From contig JAJEKV010000001.1 in NCBI GenBank assembly GCA_021234155.1, positions 18,371,382 through 18,435,381 of the forward strand: a stretch of 64,000 bases of DNA, read 5' to 3'. The translations under genes were made by a program, and so were the position numbers. This document shows positions 39,857 to 51,829 of the stretch, piece by piece; the first letter of the stretch is position 1, and each line of letters starts with the position of its first letter. This stretch comes from Isoetes taiwanensis (lineage: Eukaryota; Streptophyta; Lycopodiopsida; Isoetales; Isoetaceae). The notes under the pieces were generated by a model, which searched no databases, was not told the origin of the DNA, and saw nothing but the letters and a program-made list of their open reading frames with translations.

Positions 39857-42817
39857 TTATCTACCCTCATACAATGATATAGCATGGAGGTTGCTCATGG
39901 CTTTGTCCATCTCCCTTTTTGGGATCTTGTGTGTGTTCTCCTTTGCAGTGTGAGAACTTGGATATGACCATACCACACACTCCACCAATTCCCTCCTTTG
40001 AGGATCAGCATAATTTGCCCTCCACTTCTTCTCCCAGCAGTCGGTGTATTGCTCCTTCAAGTTGCCTTTCTTGTGTCTCCCAATGGGCTCCCAATATTGA
40101 ATTTGGAATCCAGGACGTAACTCCTCTCCATCAGGCATAGTGGTGGTTACATGGAGAGTGCCACCCCTAACCATATTGGGCCGATCCTCATCATCGGGCC
40201 TTACTAGCACAAAGTATCCTTCCTTGATGTCCTCAAAGGGATCCCACTTTCGGGAAGATCAAACCACTTTGGCTTTGAGGCCTTACTTCCCACAAACCAC
40301 TTGGAACCCTTGTTAGGACCCAAGTGAACATTCTTAGACGTGCTTGCTCCTTGAGAACCCTCCCATCTTGACTCTGGCAAGAACCCGTCTCTTAGCTTCC
40401 TCCCACATGGTTGTTGGGGTTTCTAAGCATGTCACAACTTTCTCCCCAAGACTTGATTAGGGAGTCCATTTGATTTTTCTTAAGAATGGAGGTGTGCTTT
40501 CCATTTCGAACATCATCCCGGTCGTTATGTAATCCTTGATGCCCTTCACTAGTTGGCTAGAGTCTTTGTGATCTTGAAGGGAGGTAGTGGTTTTGGCTGC
40601 CCTTTAGGGATGAGAACTTCACCGGTGACACCCCCCTCTGCCACAACTCGATTCCTTGTACAGGCATCCACAACTTGTCACCTGGTCTCCACTTATATTG
40701 CATGATTGGTATTCCATCCCTAACCCAAAACTTGAACTGAAGTGGCTTTGTGTGTCCTGTCAACTGGTCCTTACCATCTAGCAAGTATCCCTCTACAAAT
40801 GATTTCCAATCTGCAACCTCATCCATCAAGAATGCCATTGGGTTGGGGTCAATGCAGCTCTCAAACACATCCATTAGTTCAGGTAGACTAGTCACGTTTT
40901 CTCTCTTGAGCTTGGTGGAGAAGGTTCCAAAGAACCCATCTATATCATCATGCGTATGCCCAACCATCATGAATCCCACTTTCACAACTTTGAATACTCC
41001 CCCCACTGGCCAAGTATGACATTGCCCCAAACATCCATCTATTCTTGTTTTCTTTCCAACAGGTTGTCCAATTGAACACATAGCTCCTCAGGCAGTGGTT
41101 TCTCAAGTAAGGGGAAATCATCCCAAGTCCTCCTTGATTCACTAGACACCTTGGATGTGAGCCTTTTTATCTGCCTTTGGTAACAAAGCGGTTGATCATC
41201 CATCAAAGCCTCAAAATGGGTGCTGAGGGGAATACCTCCTCCCTTCTATTGATCCTTTCTCTAGTGTTCTCAAACACTTGAAAATAGAGCTCACATGGAA
41301 GTTTGGATCATCCCTCCATAGATCAAGCACAAAATGACCATATGTTCAGTTCCATGACCATGTGTTAAGACACCCCTTGAGACTTACTTTCATCGAAAAG
41401 CGTTTTGACAACGCTTTGGGTAAAGGATCTAGCTTTGGCAAGAAAGTCTTGTGTTGGTCCATCTTATCATGAATTATACACAAAAATTTGTCCTTTGCAT
41501 CTCGAGAAAATGTTCTCCCACCGCCAATACAACTGTCTCACGTGATATTTGGTCCCTTTGGTGATCCGCAAATTGCTCCCTAATTGCCATTCTTTCTTTC
41601 TCTATTGCAGTTGATGCAAGTGTATCCTTGAGTTGAATGCAAGTGTTGCACTTTGAAAATGGCATGTGTTGCAGGACACTCACGTCTGAGAAGTGAGTGC
41701 TCCATAACTTGCTGAAATGTGATTGAGAAAGAGGCCTACCTCCAGTAGTTTCTAGGATGGAGTTGACCTCTTTAAGGCACTCTTTCTGGATGTAATGTTG
41801 TGGCAATATCCTTTGGACCACTCGCACACCGTGCTCGTTCACCTTCGACTTGTGGGGCATAGATTGAGACATGTATCTCACAAAGCTCTCGAAGACTGCA
41901 ATGGCCTTGAGAGTATTTGCTCTAGGTTTCAAAGTGAGTGCATTACCATGTTGGAACAAACTGTGCCCTTTTCTAACCTGCTCCCAGTATCTGTAAAATG
42001 AAGACTTGCTCACCCCAAGAATCCATCTCAATGCTCTCATACATACCTTCATGCCCCTCAATTGATATAGTAGCCTTCCTGTGTTTTCATCATAGCTGGA
42101 ATTCCTACACAAGGAATAAATGAAATTAATCCTATCTTTTTGAAGCTGTCCAATGTATTGGGACCTTATCTGCACGAGGTCATCCACATTGTACTGCACT
42201 GTGCAATCTAGGTTGCAACACTCTTGTCCCCTAATTGCCTCTAGGTTTTCTTTGGTTGGGGCCATACTTTCCATCCTCTCTAAATATTTGTCACTTCTAG
42301 GCCTCTTGGGCACCCTTGGCTGCCTCTTATGAAAAACATAGCGTCTCTTCCTTGTGATCAAAGGATGCTCATCGACCACCAAATCTTCCACATGGCCTTG
42401 GGTGGGCCTTGGGGTATGTAGTTCAATAGGGCATTCCAGACTATCACCATTCTTGTGTGTAATATATCTGATTGGCCATCTCAACTGAGTTTGGGACTCC
42501 AACAACCCAGAGCAGACAATGCAATCACTAGAGCTTCCCTGGGACATGATTGTATCAACTTGGATAAGAAGCTTCACAATGCCAACTCCAAGATGATCAT
42601 CTCCCAGCCTTTCATCATTCACACTATCAAATGGATCAACTGCAGTTATTATCCCCTCTGCAAATACCGTCTGGTTGCAAGGGTGCAACAAAAGGCAATC
42701 CATCTTCCTCCATTGGAGCCTAGGGCAATGGTCTCTGCTGGACTTCCTTGGCTCCATTTTACTCATCTCACATGCTCCCTGAATGAAAAAGCTAACATTA
42801 AAACCATATAGCCCCAA
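39857..42817 (-). pseudogene. Transposase relic (GHTH-DDID / DUF7869-like)
   Basis: The main frame runs from an ATG at 42817 to 41474 (447 codons), with a basic region (KRRYVFHKRQPRVPKRPR) and a Cys motif (CNTCIQLK) like the zinc-binding part of the family. Shifted frames then show DKMDQHKTFLPKL (about 41400-41465), QLDN next to CWKENKN (about 41040-41075) and VGHTHDDIDGFFGTFS (40557-41081). A last block, LRPGFQIQYWEP, lies at 39857-40210. The three Asp-containing motifs, in order D-x3-K, L-D-N and GHTHDDID, fit an RNase H-like DDE transposase of the group I know as DUF7869; that name is from memory. At least three frameshifts or stops make it non-functional. A Helitron sits directly upstream of the start. 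Confidence 0.7.
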
Positions 42818-42820
42818 ACA

Positions 42821-44877
42821 TCTTATATTATAATGTTATAGCGTAAGTATGTCATGAATGAAACCCTAATTTGGATGGTTGAGATCATCCAATTGCATCC
42901 GAAGACCGAGATTTATCACACGACTTCCCACCACCATGATTGGCCGTGCTCTAATGTCTGAATAGGAAAGGGAAAAGGAAAAGGGAGGAGAAAAGGGCAA
43001 AGCAAAAGGAAAAAAGGCACGGGTAAAAGGGAAAGAAAGAAAGGGAAAAAGGAAAGCGAAAAGAGCACGGAAAAGGGAAATGAAAATAAAGAAAAAAAAG
43101 ACACTACGAAAAGGAGAAGATGGAAAGAACGAGGATAGGAGTAAAAGGGAAGTTGAAAAGGGGATGAGAAAAAAGGTAGAGAGGAGGGAAGGGAAAAGGG
43201 AAAAGGAAAGAAAAGGGAAAGGGAGGGAGTGAAAAGAAACATTGGGAAAGGGGAAGAGGAAAAAGGTAGGGAAAGGAGGAAAAGGGAGGAGATAAGGGCA
43301 AAGTGAAAGGCAAAAAGGCATGGGCAAAAGGGAAAAGGAAATGGAAAAGAGCACAAAAAAGAGAAAGGAAAAGAAAGAGAGAAAAGAAAGGACACTATGA
43401 AAAGGAGAAGAGGGAAATGGTGAGGACATGAGTAAAAGGGAAGGGAAAAAGGGGATGAGAAAAAGGGTAGAGAGAAGGGAAGGGAAAAGGAAAAGGGAAA
43501 AGGATAGGAGAAGGGAAAAGGAAAGGGAAAAAAGGGAGAGGAGGAGAGAGCAAAAAGGGACAGTGGGAAATGGAAAGAGAAAAAAGGTGGGGAAAGGAGA
43601 AAAAAAAGAAGGGAAAAGGGACATGAAAAAAGGAAAGAGAAAAAGGGAGGGGAGAAGGGATGGAAAGGGAAAAAGGAAAAAGCGAGGGGAGTTGCAAAAG
43701 GGAAAAAGGGCATGGGGAAAGAGGAAGAGAAAATAAGGAGAGAAGCGGAAAAAAGGAAGAGAGAAAGGAGGGAGGAAAAGGGGAAAGGAAAAAAGAAAAG
43801 AACAAAGGAGGGAGGAAAGGAAAAGAAAAAGACTACGAGAAAAAGGGAAGAGGGAAAGGGTGGGCAAAGGGAAGGAAGAAATGGCACTGTAAAAAGGGGA
43901 AGAGAGATAAAGGGAAGGGAAAAAAGACATGAGAAAAAGAAAGGGAAAAAAGGAAATAAAAAGGAGGCGTAAGAGAGAAAAATGGAAGGAAAAGGGCACG
44001 AAAAAAAACGGAAGAGAGAAAGGGTCGGGAGAGGAGGAAAAGGGAACGGAAAAAGGCTATTGGTAAAGGGGAAGGGGGAAAGGGAAGCGAAGGGGATGGA
44101 ATGGGAGAAAAGGAAAATAAATAAGGTAAAAGGAAAAAGGGAATGTAAAAAGGGGAGGGAAAAAGGGAAAGGGGAAAAAGGAAAAGCAAGGAGGGGGGAA
44201 ATGGAAAAGGCAAACGTGAAAAAAGTGGAAGCAAATGGAAAAAGGCAAAAGGGAAAAAACGGGGGGTAAAATGGAAAAATAGAAAGGGGAGGTGAATAAA
44301 AAGGAAGAGCAAAATAGAAAAGAAAAGAGAAGAAGAAAAAAGGGAAAAGGAGGGAGAGGAGGGAAAAGGTGAAGAAAGGGGAAAAGAGGAGCGAAAAAGA
44401 GCATAAAAAAATAGAAGAGAAAAGGGACATGGTAGAAAAGGGAAGAGGGAAAGGATGAGGAAAGGGGAAAACCGAAGGAAAAATGGACATGGAAAAAGGG
44501 AAAGGGAAAGAGGGAAAAGAAAAAAGGAGGGGGAAAAGGAAGGGAAAAGGGCATTAGAAAAAAGGGAAGATGGAAGGGCTGGGCAAAAGAGGAAAATGGA
44601 AGGGAAAAAGGGGAAAAAAAGAAAAGGTGGGGAGAAGGAAAGGGAAAAGGGAAAGGAAAGGGGAAAGCAGAAAGAAAAACTTAGAAAGAAGGGCACGAGG
44701 AAAAGGGGAAGATGGAAAAGGAGGAAAAGGGAAAAGGGAAAAGGTAAGGGGAAATGCGAAATGTGTTCGAATGCTCTTGATTATCCAATTTTAAAAACAT
44801 GAATCCATTTAACAATTGCTCCAGTATATCATTCACAGTTTGTAGCTATGCCCAGCAACGCTGGGCACCTTAACTAG
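42821..44877 (+). mobile_element. Helitron 2, with a polypurine tract as cargo
   Basis: The 5' end TCTTATATTATAATGTTAT follows an A at 42820. The 3' end is the hairpin TGCCCAGC-AAC-GCTGGGCA (44849-44867) followed by CTAG (44874-44877) and a T. The same 5' and 3' termini bound the Helitron at 56198-58969, so both belong to one family. It carries no Rep/helicase and is non-autonomous. It lies 4 bp from the start codon side of the transposase relic. Confidence 0.85.
42965..44760 (+). repeat. 1.8 kb polypurine (GGGAAAAGG-type) tract
   Basis: Almost pure A and G on the plus strand, built from GGGAAAAGG, GGAAGAGGG and GGGGA(G/A) words with rare GGCAC, GACAT or ACTA(C/T) interruptions. A larger unit of about 290 bp is visible: GACACTA(C/T)GAAAAGGAGA recurs at about 43100 and 43391 with similar flanks, and a looser copy lies near 43830. 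Long Lys/Glu/Arg frames (plus) and Phe/Ser/Pro frames (minus) are by-products. Confidence 0.95.
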
Positions 44878-45085
44878 TATTAAATATAACCATATTAAAC
44901 CATATTAAATCATACAACCATATTAACTAAAATCATATAACCATATTAAGCCATACAACCATATTCATTGTAAACCATATGTAAACATTGTAACCATATA
45001 TAACCTTTAATACTATTCAACCATTGAAACCATATTAAATATATAACATAAGGTAACATATATAAACATATAACCTTTAATATCT
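44878..45085 (+). repeat. AACCATATTA-rich degenerate tandem repeat
   Basis: About ten AACCATATTA or ACCATAT words with irregular spacing, directly after the Helitron. Confidence 0.7.
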
Positions 45086-46170
45086 TGTCATGGCCACGTG
45101 GCGCCTCCTCAGAGGCTGAAAGCGTGGCCATGTCGGCAAAGGAACTCCAGTCTCGCCATCGTCATGGAGGGCATGGCCCACACGCGATGTAAGTTTATTA
45201 TTGCACTTTTATTTAGGTTCGAGGGTGCAGCCGTAATTAAGTGCTTGACCCTCTTCCTCTCCCCGACCATTCTTCCTCCCCATTTTTCTCGACGATCACT
45301 CTTTCGCTCCTCAGATTTTCTTTTAGCGCCCGGTCTTCCGGGATCAGGCGATCGATCGAACAAAGAGCCATTCCAAGGCCATCTTATGCGAGCGGCTTGG
45401 TCGACGGATCGAGATGCTTCCGGTAGCAAAAGTGTTGTTGGCAGATTGAGTGTTCGGGGCAATTCTTCCTCGAGAAGAAAGTGAGGCCTTTTACTGCTGC
45501 TTTTTAGTTTTACGTAAGTCCTTTTCTTTGCATATTTACTTATATTACTGTTGTTAGAGGCTCTTATTAATCTCGATACAATTTCTGGCCCAGAGCAAAT
45601 CCTTATTCACGCTTTGCGAAACCATCGTACCCACATGGAATCGAACACGGGGAGCTTCCTCCTCATGCAACAAATCTTCGGTATGCTTTTGTAATATCAT
45701 ACCCTTTTTTAATCTCATTTCTCTCTACTGTTCTCTGTTTTCTCATTAATCTCATTTGTCTCCACTGTTCTCTGTTTTCTCATTAATCTCACTAGTCTCT
45801 CTGTTATCTGTTTTCCTTTTGTATTGTTTTCTGTTTCTGTTATCTTTTTCTTGCTTGTGGTTGAATTGAATACATTGTACAGGCACAAGTGAGAGTAGTG
45901 GTAAGAGTAGTAGCAAGCAACCGAGATAGAAATCATCGAGAGACAAAGTGTTAGTAAGTAAGATATTGCGAGCATTAATGTAACATTACTAGGAGAGATT
46001 CACAAAAGATATAGCTAAATTGTCTAAGAATGTATCATAAATGTAACATAACTAGGGAATGTTTTTCTCCAATCGAGAACTAAGAATAGGAATTGCTTCA
46101 CGTAACTGCAGATTTCTAACTCACAAAGATATCCTCCCACTGCGGTAGAGACATGCAGGGAGTGGCGAGT
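45086..46170. other. Cargo region without recognised gene; short tandem repeat at 45712-45800
   Basis: A frame at 45098-45484 and an exon-like piece after AG near 45556 have no recognisable family. At 45712-45800 a unit of about 39 bp (CACTGTTCTCTGTTTTCTCA plus TTAATCTCATTTGTCTC) occurs about 2.3 times. Confidence 0.4.
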
Positions 46171-47530
46171 TGAGAATACCTCAGCTTGCCAGCGATCAGA
46201 AGTATTAAGGCCTTCTTCTCGACTCGCGAGTCGAGAACTTCGACTTCAGGCGAGAAGAGGGAGTGTACACTGACTGTTGGCTGGTTGAGGGATTCTCACT
46301 TCGATTCGGGATTGCACACGGCTACCCAACGCCTTCACATTCTTTTTAAGCACTCGCTGCGGCCTTCTGCGACTTCGTGGAGTCGAGAATGTCATACCAA
46401 TCAATAGCCCGCTTTGTACGCAGTGCCTCCACCCGGTCAAGCCACTCTCCTTGAACCATGCTCATGAATATTCTAAGAGGGATTTGGCTCGACCGGGTGG
46501 GAGGCCCCGGCGACTAACAGAGGTGCTGGCGGTTTCGACTCATGAGTCGAAAAACCAGTTCTAGTGGACTCGCTTGCTGCTGCTGCCAGTCTTAACCACT
46601 CTCTTCAAACTATCTTCGGATGTGCGAGAGGAAGTGGTTTTGACCGTCATAGCCAACTCTTAGCAACCCAATTCTCATTATTGGGCGTGGCGGCCTCTAC
46701 CCATCAAAGGCCGTCTCCTTGAACCATCTTCGCCGAATATTGCGGCGTATGGGCCTCGGACCGCGGAGATGGAAACCAACTAACCACGGGAAACCACGAG
46801 CTGTTTATGCATTCTCGGCTCATGAGCGGGGGAATGCCTTACCCCACCGCACTCCATGTGTACTATCCGAGTTCTCGATGGCTAAGGCATTCTCGACTTG
46901 CGAGTCCAGAATGTGGATGAGAAACCAACACTCGATTTTCGAAGTCGCAAGTCAAGAATCCCTTAGCCAGCCAATTCTCTGCGGTATTGTGACGCGATGG
47001 CCTCGACCCGGCCAGAGCCACTCTCCTTGAACCATCTTCCTCGAATATTGCGTAAGGGAGGGGCTCGACCGGGTGGAGGCCTCTACAACTAACCACGTGG
47101 AAACCGGGGAAAGTTGTCGCCCGCATTCTACCACTCGCGGAGTCGAGATTGCAGAGAGGAAGCTAAGGCTTATATTCATTTCGCAAAGTCGAGAATCCCT
47201 TAGCCCAATCCCACATAGCAATGCCCGCATTCTGCATTCTCCTCTTGCAACAGGCCACGAGCCACTACCTCCTTCAAACTATACCGCCAATATTGCGAAG
47301 GGAAGTGGCCCCCGACTGTCTAGTAGCCTTTGGGTCTTAGCATAGGTCTCTACAACCAAAGCTTTGTATTCTCCTCGCTTGTAGTCCCGGTGCCTCTAGC
47401 CTGCTCGAGCCACTCTCCTTGAACCATCTTCCTCGAATATTGCGAGAGGAGTGGTTCCGACCGGGTGGAGGCCTCTCGATTAACCACGGGGAGGATGCAT
47501 TTGAACCGCATCTCCCGGCCTTAGACCTAG
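46171..47530. repeat. Fold-back repeat cluster (CTCCTTGAACCATCTTCCTC family)
   Basis: About six degenerate units start near 46440, 46603, 46705, 47018, 47262 and 47414. Each holds (C/G)TCTCCTTGAACCATCTTC then GAATATTGCG. Best-kept units are fold-backs: the left arm GCCTCCACCCGGTCAAGCC (46428-46446) pairs with GGCTCGACCGGGTGGGAGGC (46487-46506). Palindromes of the TCGACTCGCGAGTCGA type lie between them. Confidence 0.65.
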
Positions 47531-48369
47531 CCTGATCTATATACAACATTCCAAGAAAACATTCCAAGAAAAAATACACCTAAAATGGATCTGTTCAAGT
47601 TTACCCCCGATCCATTGTTTCCTTGCCGAGCATCTCTCAACCCAGAGAGTAAATCATCTCTCGAAGCTGAAAAATGCTGGACAAGGAAACAATAAACCCG
47701 TCGAGCTTATGAGCAGTTCCATGATTTAAACACAGACGGCATGTTCTACACGCAAAATAATACAGGCATCTCTGAAACTCACCTCTTCACGCAGAAATTC
47801 CTTGGGCCACTGTATCACGGATCCCGCAGCCTCACCGAGAGTCTTTGCTTCTTCTGTCGGTCTCATCAAGAGTGCACTCTCATCTAATACTTGTATCACT
47901 GCGATTCTCGCGTATCCCCGTTCCATGGCGCCGCAGTGTAGAGTTCCCGCGGTTCCGCGGCTCCTCTCCGCTTCCTACCTTAGCTCAGGTGCTCATCGAT
48001 CAAATCAACTGCTTGCAATAGGACGCGCGGTCAGGAAAAACACACATTCAAGGCGCTGTTAGCAGCTTACCGCGTCGCGGCGCCATTCCGGAAGTCGCTT
48101 ACAGTCGATGCTCCCCTCCGAACTCGAGGTCGCCAATGCCGCAGTGAAGATAAACTACGCTCCGCTCACTAAGTCCCTTGATGTGATTAAATTTCGAAAT
48201 AGTGTTTGGGCGGGCTAAAGCCGACCGTCTTTGTACCCTTAGCCCGCTTTTTTCATAAATGATTGCATGTCCTTAAATTCAAACTAAAGAACACGCGATC
48301 TTTTTACATGCAAAGTCCTAAAACTCACAACGCGGAGGAAAACTTAATTTACAGAAGGGTCCGAAGAGG
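47531..48369. other. Cargo region without recognised gene
   Basis: Moderate GC with scattered short frames. The GCGGGCTAAAGCC and TTAGCCCGC words near 48210-48250 form a small inverted repeat. No gene recognised. Confidence 0.4.
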
Positions 48370-48797
48370 ATGAGAGGGCATACAGACATGACTCCGGCCC
48401 AAGAACGAGGCGCCGGAGGGGATGCTAGTTCTAGCGGCAGCAAGAAGAAGAAGACTAACACCCCAGGTGAGCTCTGAGGTTTTTCTTTTGTCGGAATACC
48501 TTAACCGATCCATCCTTTCGACTTGCAAAGATTCACCTCGGACTCACTAGTGATCACCGGCCGAACTCCGTTCTTACATCATCGAGGGACTGGAGACAGA
48601 GCTTCTTGACACACCAAAGAGATTCTTGGTGGTATGTCGAGGTATCAACAAGTGGGAAGGAGAAAGATCTGTTTCTCCACCAAAGGGACAAGAAGAGCTC
48701 AGGAGACAAGTACAAGAAAATCGGTGTTGTGCTCTCCGCCTCTGGTATGATTCAAGCATTTAACACTACATGTCGAGGACTCGCCAGGGAAAAGTAA
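48370..48797 (+). pseudogene. Exon-like segments of an unknown cargo gene
   Basis: An ATG at 48370 opens a frame with a Ser/Lys-rich stretch (GDASSSGSKKKKTNTP) that ends at CCAG-GTGAGC near 48467, a good donor. A second block at about 48560-48795 contains ELRSYIIEGLETELLDTPKRF and ends GGGAAAA-GTAAGTT, another donor. The frames do not join cleanly. Function unknown. Confidence 0.35.
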
Positions 48798-50090
48798 GTT
48801 CTATCACACCAAAAAATTAGCAGTTTCAAATTATTCTCACTCTTCCATGAGCAAGGCGAAGGGGCACGAAAAAGGCAGCGCCTTTAAATTGTCGAGAACC
48901 TTGGGTGGAAGGATCGGAAGGGATGAAGGAGGCGGAACCCTAACATCCGGGGAGCTTGGAATGGAGATTTCGAGTCGGGAAAAACATTCAATACGGGAGC
49001 TTCACTTCTCTTGTCTTTGAAGACTCTACAACACTCGGCAGCGGGGGAATGAAGTTGTGGTTCATACACAAAAAGTCCACCAAAAACAAAGATGGGGAAG
49101 ATGACACCACACGGGAGGAATCAGATGACGAAGGAGAGACGAAGATATGGTCGACTCCCCAATAATGGATCCGGATGATCGATCAGGATTTCACGAGAGA
49201 GGGGCACAGAAAATGGAGCGGCGGGCTCAAGATTATCCGTTGGGAATATCACACAAGCCGCCGCTTTGGACATTAGACTACCGGTGAAGGTTTGCACGGA
49301 GATGCCGCCTTGTTCAACCCGCAGGGGAATTTAATCCAAAGACATCATTGGAGATTCTGAACCCGATGGTGCGACATCATTCTGCAGATCCAATGCCCCG
49401 CGGATGTCATACCTTTTAGCAGTCGGCCGGTGAGTTGTTCAAATTGGAAGTCCGAGGAAGATCCGGGGAAAGGACGTCCGTTACGGGTTGTAGACGTCGG
49501 CCAAGATTCGCCAGGGCGGCGCAAGTATTGCGTGACGGAGAAGGAGGTGCCGCAGCGATCAAGGATAGATATGCTTAGCGAGAGTGCAGAGTTCTTTTCT
49601 ACGGAGACGCCAAGAATCGAACCGCCAAAGATTAGCCACGCCGTAACACAATAAAAAGCGGCGAGTCGCGCGAGCTATGTAAGGTAAATAACTCTCTAAA
49701 TCCTAACATTTGCCGATTATCACCCGGGTTTTTCGACTCGCGAGTCGAAAGCCGTGGTAACACGTAAAAATCAAAGGATGCAGAGCTTTTCACTTCGTGA
49801 GTCGAAACCCGTGAGAAGTAAAAAGAAAATTAGACATTCAAAGGACTTTTCGACTCGCGAGTCGAAAGCCCTACCATCTTAACGTTTTCCGTTATCGGGT
49901 TTCGACTCATGAGTCGAGAAAGCCGTGGTAACACGTAAAATCAAAGGATCAGAGCTTTCTCGCATGAGTCGAGAAAACCCGTGATAAGTAAAGAAAGGGG
50001 ACTTTTCGATTTCATGAGTCGAGAAAACCCGGCTACTATTTATCGTTTATTCCGGTGTTTGTAGATACTTTCATGCTCCGACATTAATAC
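48798..50090. other. Cargo region with coding-like fragments and palindromes
   Basis: The frames at 48956-49165 and 49430-49654 may be further exons of the unknown gene, but I recognise nothing. From 49727 to 50040 the sequence is mostly repeated units built around the TCGACTCGCGAGTCGA palindrome and GAAAGCCGTGGTAACACGTA. Confidence 0.35.
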
Positions 50091-50099
50091 ATTGACTAA

Positions 50100-51700
50100 A
50101 TGTTCTTTATTATCGACGGATCATACACGCTTAGGCAACAAAGTGGAAAGCATTGGGTTGTCCTCGGGCCGTCCCTAAAGGAAACAGGGCTCCCTCGGAT
50201 AAGTGGAAGACCTTTGAGAAACTATGCAGATATGTTCCACTGGAGGGACAGGAAGATGATGAGGGAGAGGAAGAAGAGGAGAAGAAGAAGAGAACACCAA
50301 GGAAAGGCGGGGGAGTCTCTCTCGGACCAATATGACCTCATTCTTAGTAATCGAGGCGGTCCGGGAGAAATGGACCGAGATATGGGCTCAATGGACAAGA
50401 GGCAAAGTGAAGGACGGCAATGGAGAATTTCCAAGCGGGCCGGACCCCAAGTTGTTTGACAAGCAGTTCATGAAGAGGATACAGGGCCTGACGGACAAAG
50501 AAATGCTTGACCTACAAGGCAAAATCTTGGAAGGAACAATCCTACTAAGGAAGACCAGGAGTTCTAAAATGCAGGGCCTAAAGGATTATGCCCACATCCC
50601 CCTAAAGCGGCGTGCGTTAGAAGAAGACATCACGGAGTTCTGCAACGTTGCATCTAATGAATACCATGATTTTGATTATTACAAGGAAAAGGCTGCCCTT
50701 GATGAGGAAGACATGAAGGAATTGAACCGTCTATGTCAACCCTACATCAACACCAAGCTGAAGCGTAGCGTCAAAACCCTTCCTTTCCCAGAGCGTGCTA
50801 TGGCAATTCAAGAGGAAGCTTGATTCGGGTGGTCCCATTTAAGGCAGACGATAGCTCCCCCCCATTTCTGGTAACTTTGGGACACAAGGGATTTGGTGGT
50901 CTGGAACTGGCACCTGGACCCGTGGCACTATTTGCCATCAATATGATCGAAGACCCCACCCTTTTTTATGACAAAGCTGACATAGAGCAAATTGGTACAA
51001 GGCGATGTTCGGACATGACCGACACGGATACTTCGGTTTCCTTGTCTTTTGCATGCGGGCAATCGGACAACTGTTGTCTCCCAATGGGCGGTGATAACTT
51101 CACCAACAAGATCATGCACTCCATATACGAACTTGATCATGAGTGCAGACTTGGCTTGCCGAAGGCACCAAGCTTTGCCAACATAGTTTTGGTTTTGATT
51201 TCAAGATCGGCGGTCGACCTGGATAAGTGGTGGTCTAGCGAGCATCATTATCTCGACAAGTTCATGATCTCTCAAGAGCAGATGGAACCCTGGAAGGGGG
51301 GCAGATTTATGGAGGATGTTCCATCGATGGACAAGGTCAGCAAAGATGGTGCGACAGGTCCTATACATAGAATTCCTATCCGCCAAGAGGGCCAAGAGTT
51401 ATCAAATACTTCATAACTTGACTTTGGTCGAGGAAGATCAAATTGTATGAAAGTGGTACATGAATGGCCTCGTTTCTCTCGACATGGGGGCTATCTTTGT
51501 TTGGAATGAAACCTATATGGAATTGGTTGGAAATAAGGACATGGTTGAAACCATTCGGTCATACCTGGATCTGCTTCATGAGCATTTCAAGGGGAGGAAG
51601 ACAAATGGAAGCAGTAAAGACGACGAGGACGAGGGAGACAAAGGTGACGGAGACGAGAATGTCGAAGGCTTGGACCCGAATGCTAGATTGAGGTGAGTGA
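50100..51700 (+). pseudogene. Decayed unknown cargo gene
   Basis: Consecutive frames read as one broken protein: 50332-50823 (REKWTEIWAQWTRG, FDKQFMKRIQGLTDKEMLDL, DYAHIPLKRRALEEDI), 50820-51416 (SPPFLVTLGHKGFGG, FACGQSDNCCLPMGGDNFTN) and 51460-51696 (an acidic, Lys/Asp-rich end stopping at a GTGAGT donor). An upstream part at 50100-50330 is in another frame with a Glu/Lys-rich stretch. Codon use looks protein-like, but I do not recognise the family. Frameshifts at about 50330, 50822 and 51417 disable it. Confidence 0.45.
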
Positions 51701-51829
51701 CCTTTGCTCTATCGGTGTTTCTCGATTCGCGAAGTCGAGAAAAACTCGTTTCCTTTCAATACCTTTTCTTTTCATTCTCGACTCGCGAGTCGAGAAAACT
51801 CGTTTCCTTTCTGACAGATGTCATCATTT

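Noticed and set aside
42866-44802. Long frames up to 524 codons (Phe/Ser/Pro-rich on minus, Lys/Glu/Arg-rich on plus) across the purine tract
   Set aside because: They exist because the strand is nearly free of stop codons. They overlap in several frames on both strands, have no domain, and stop at the edges of the tract.
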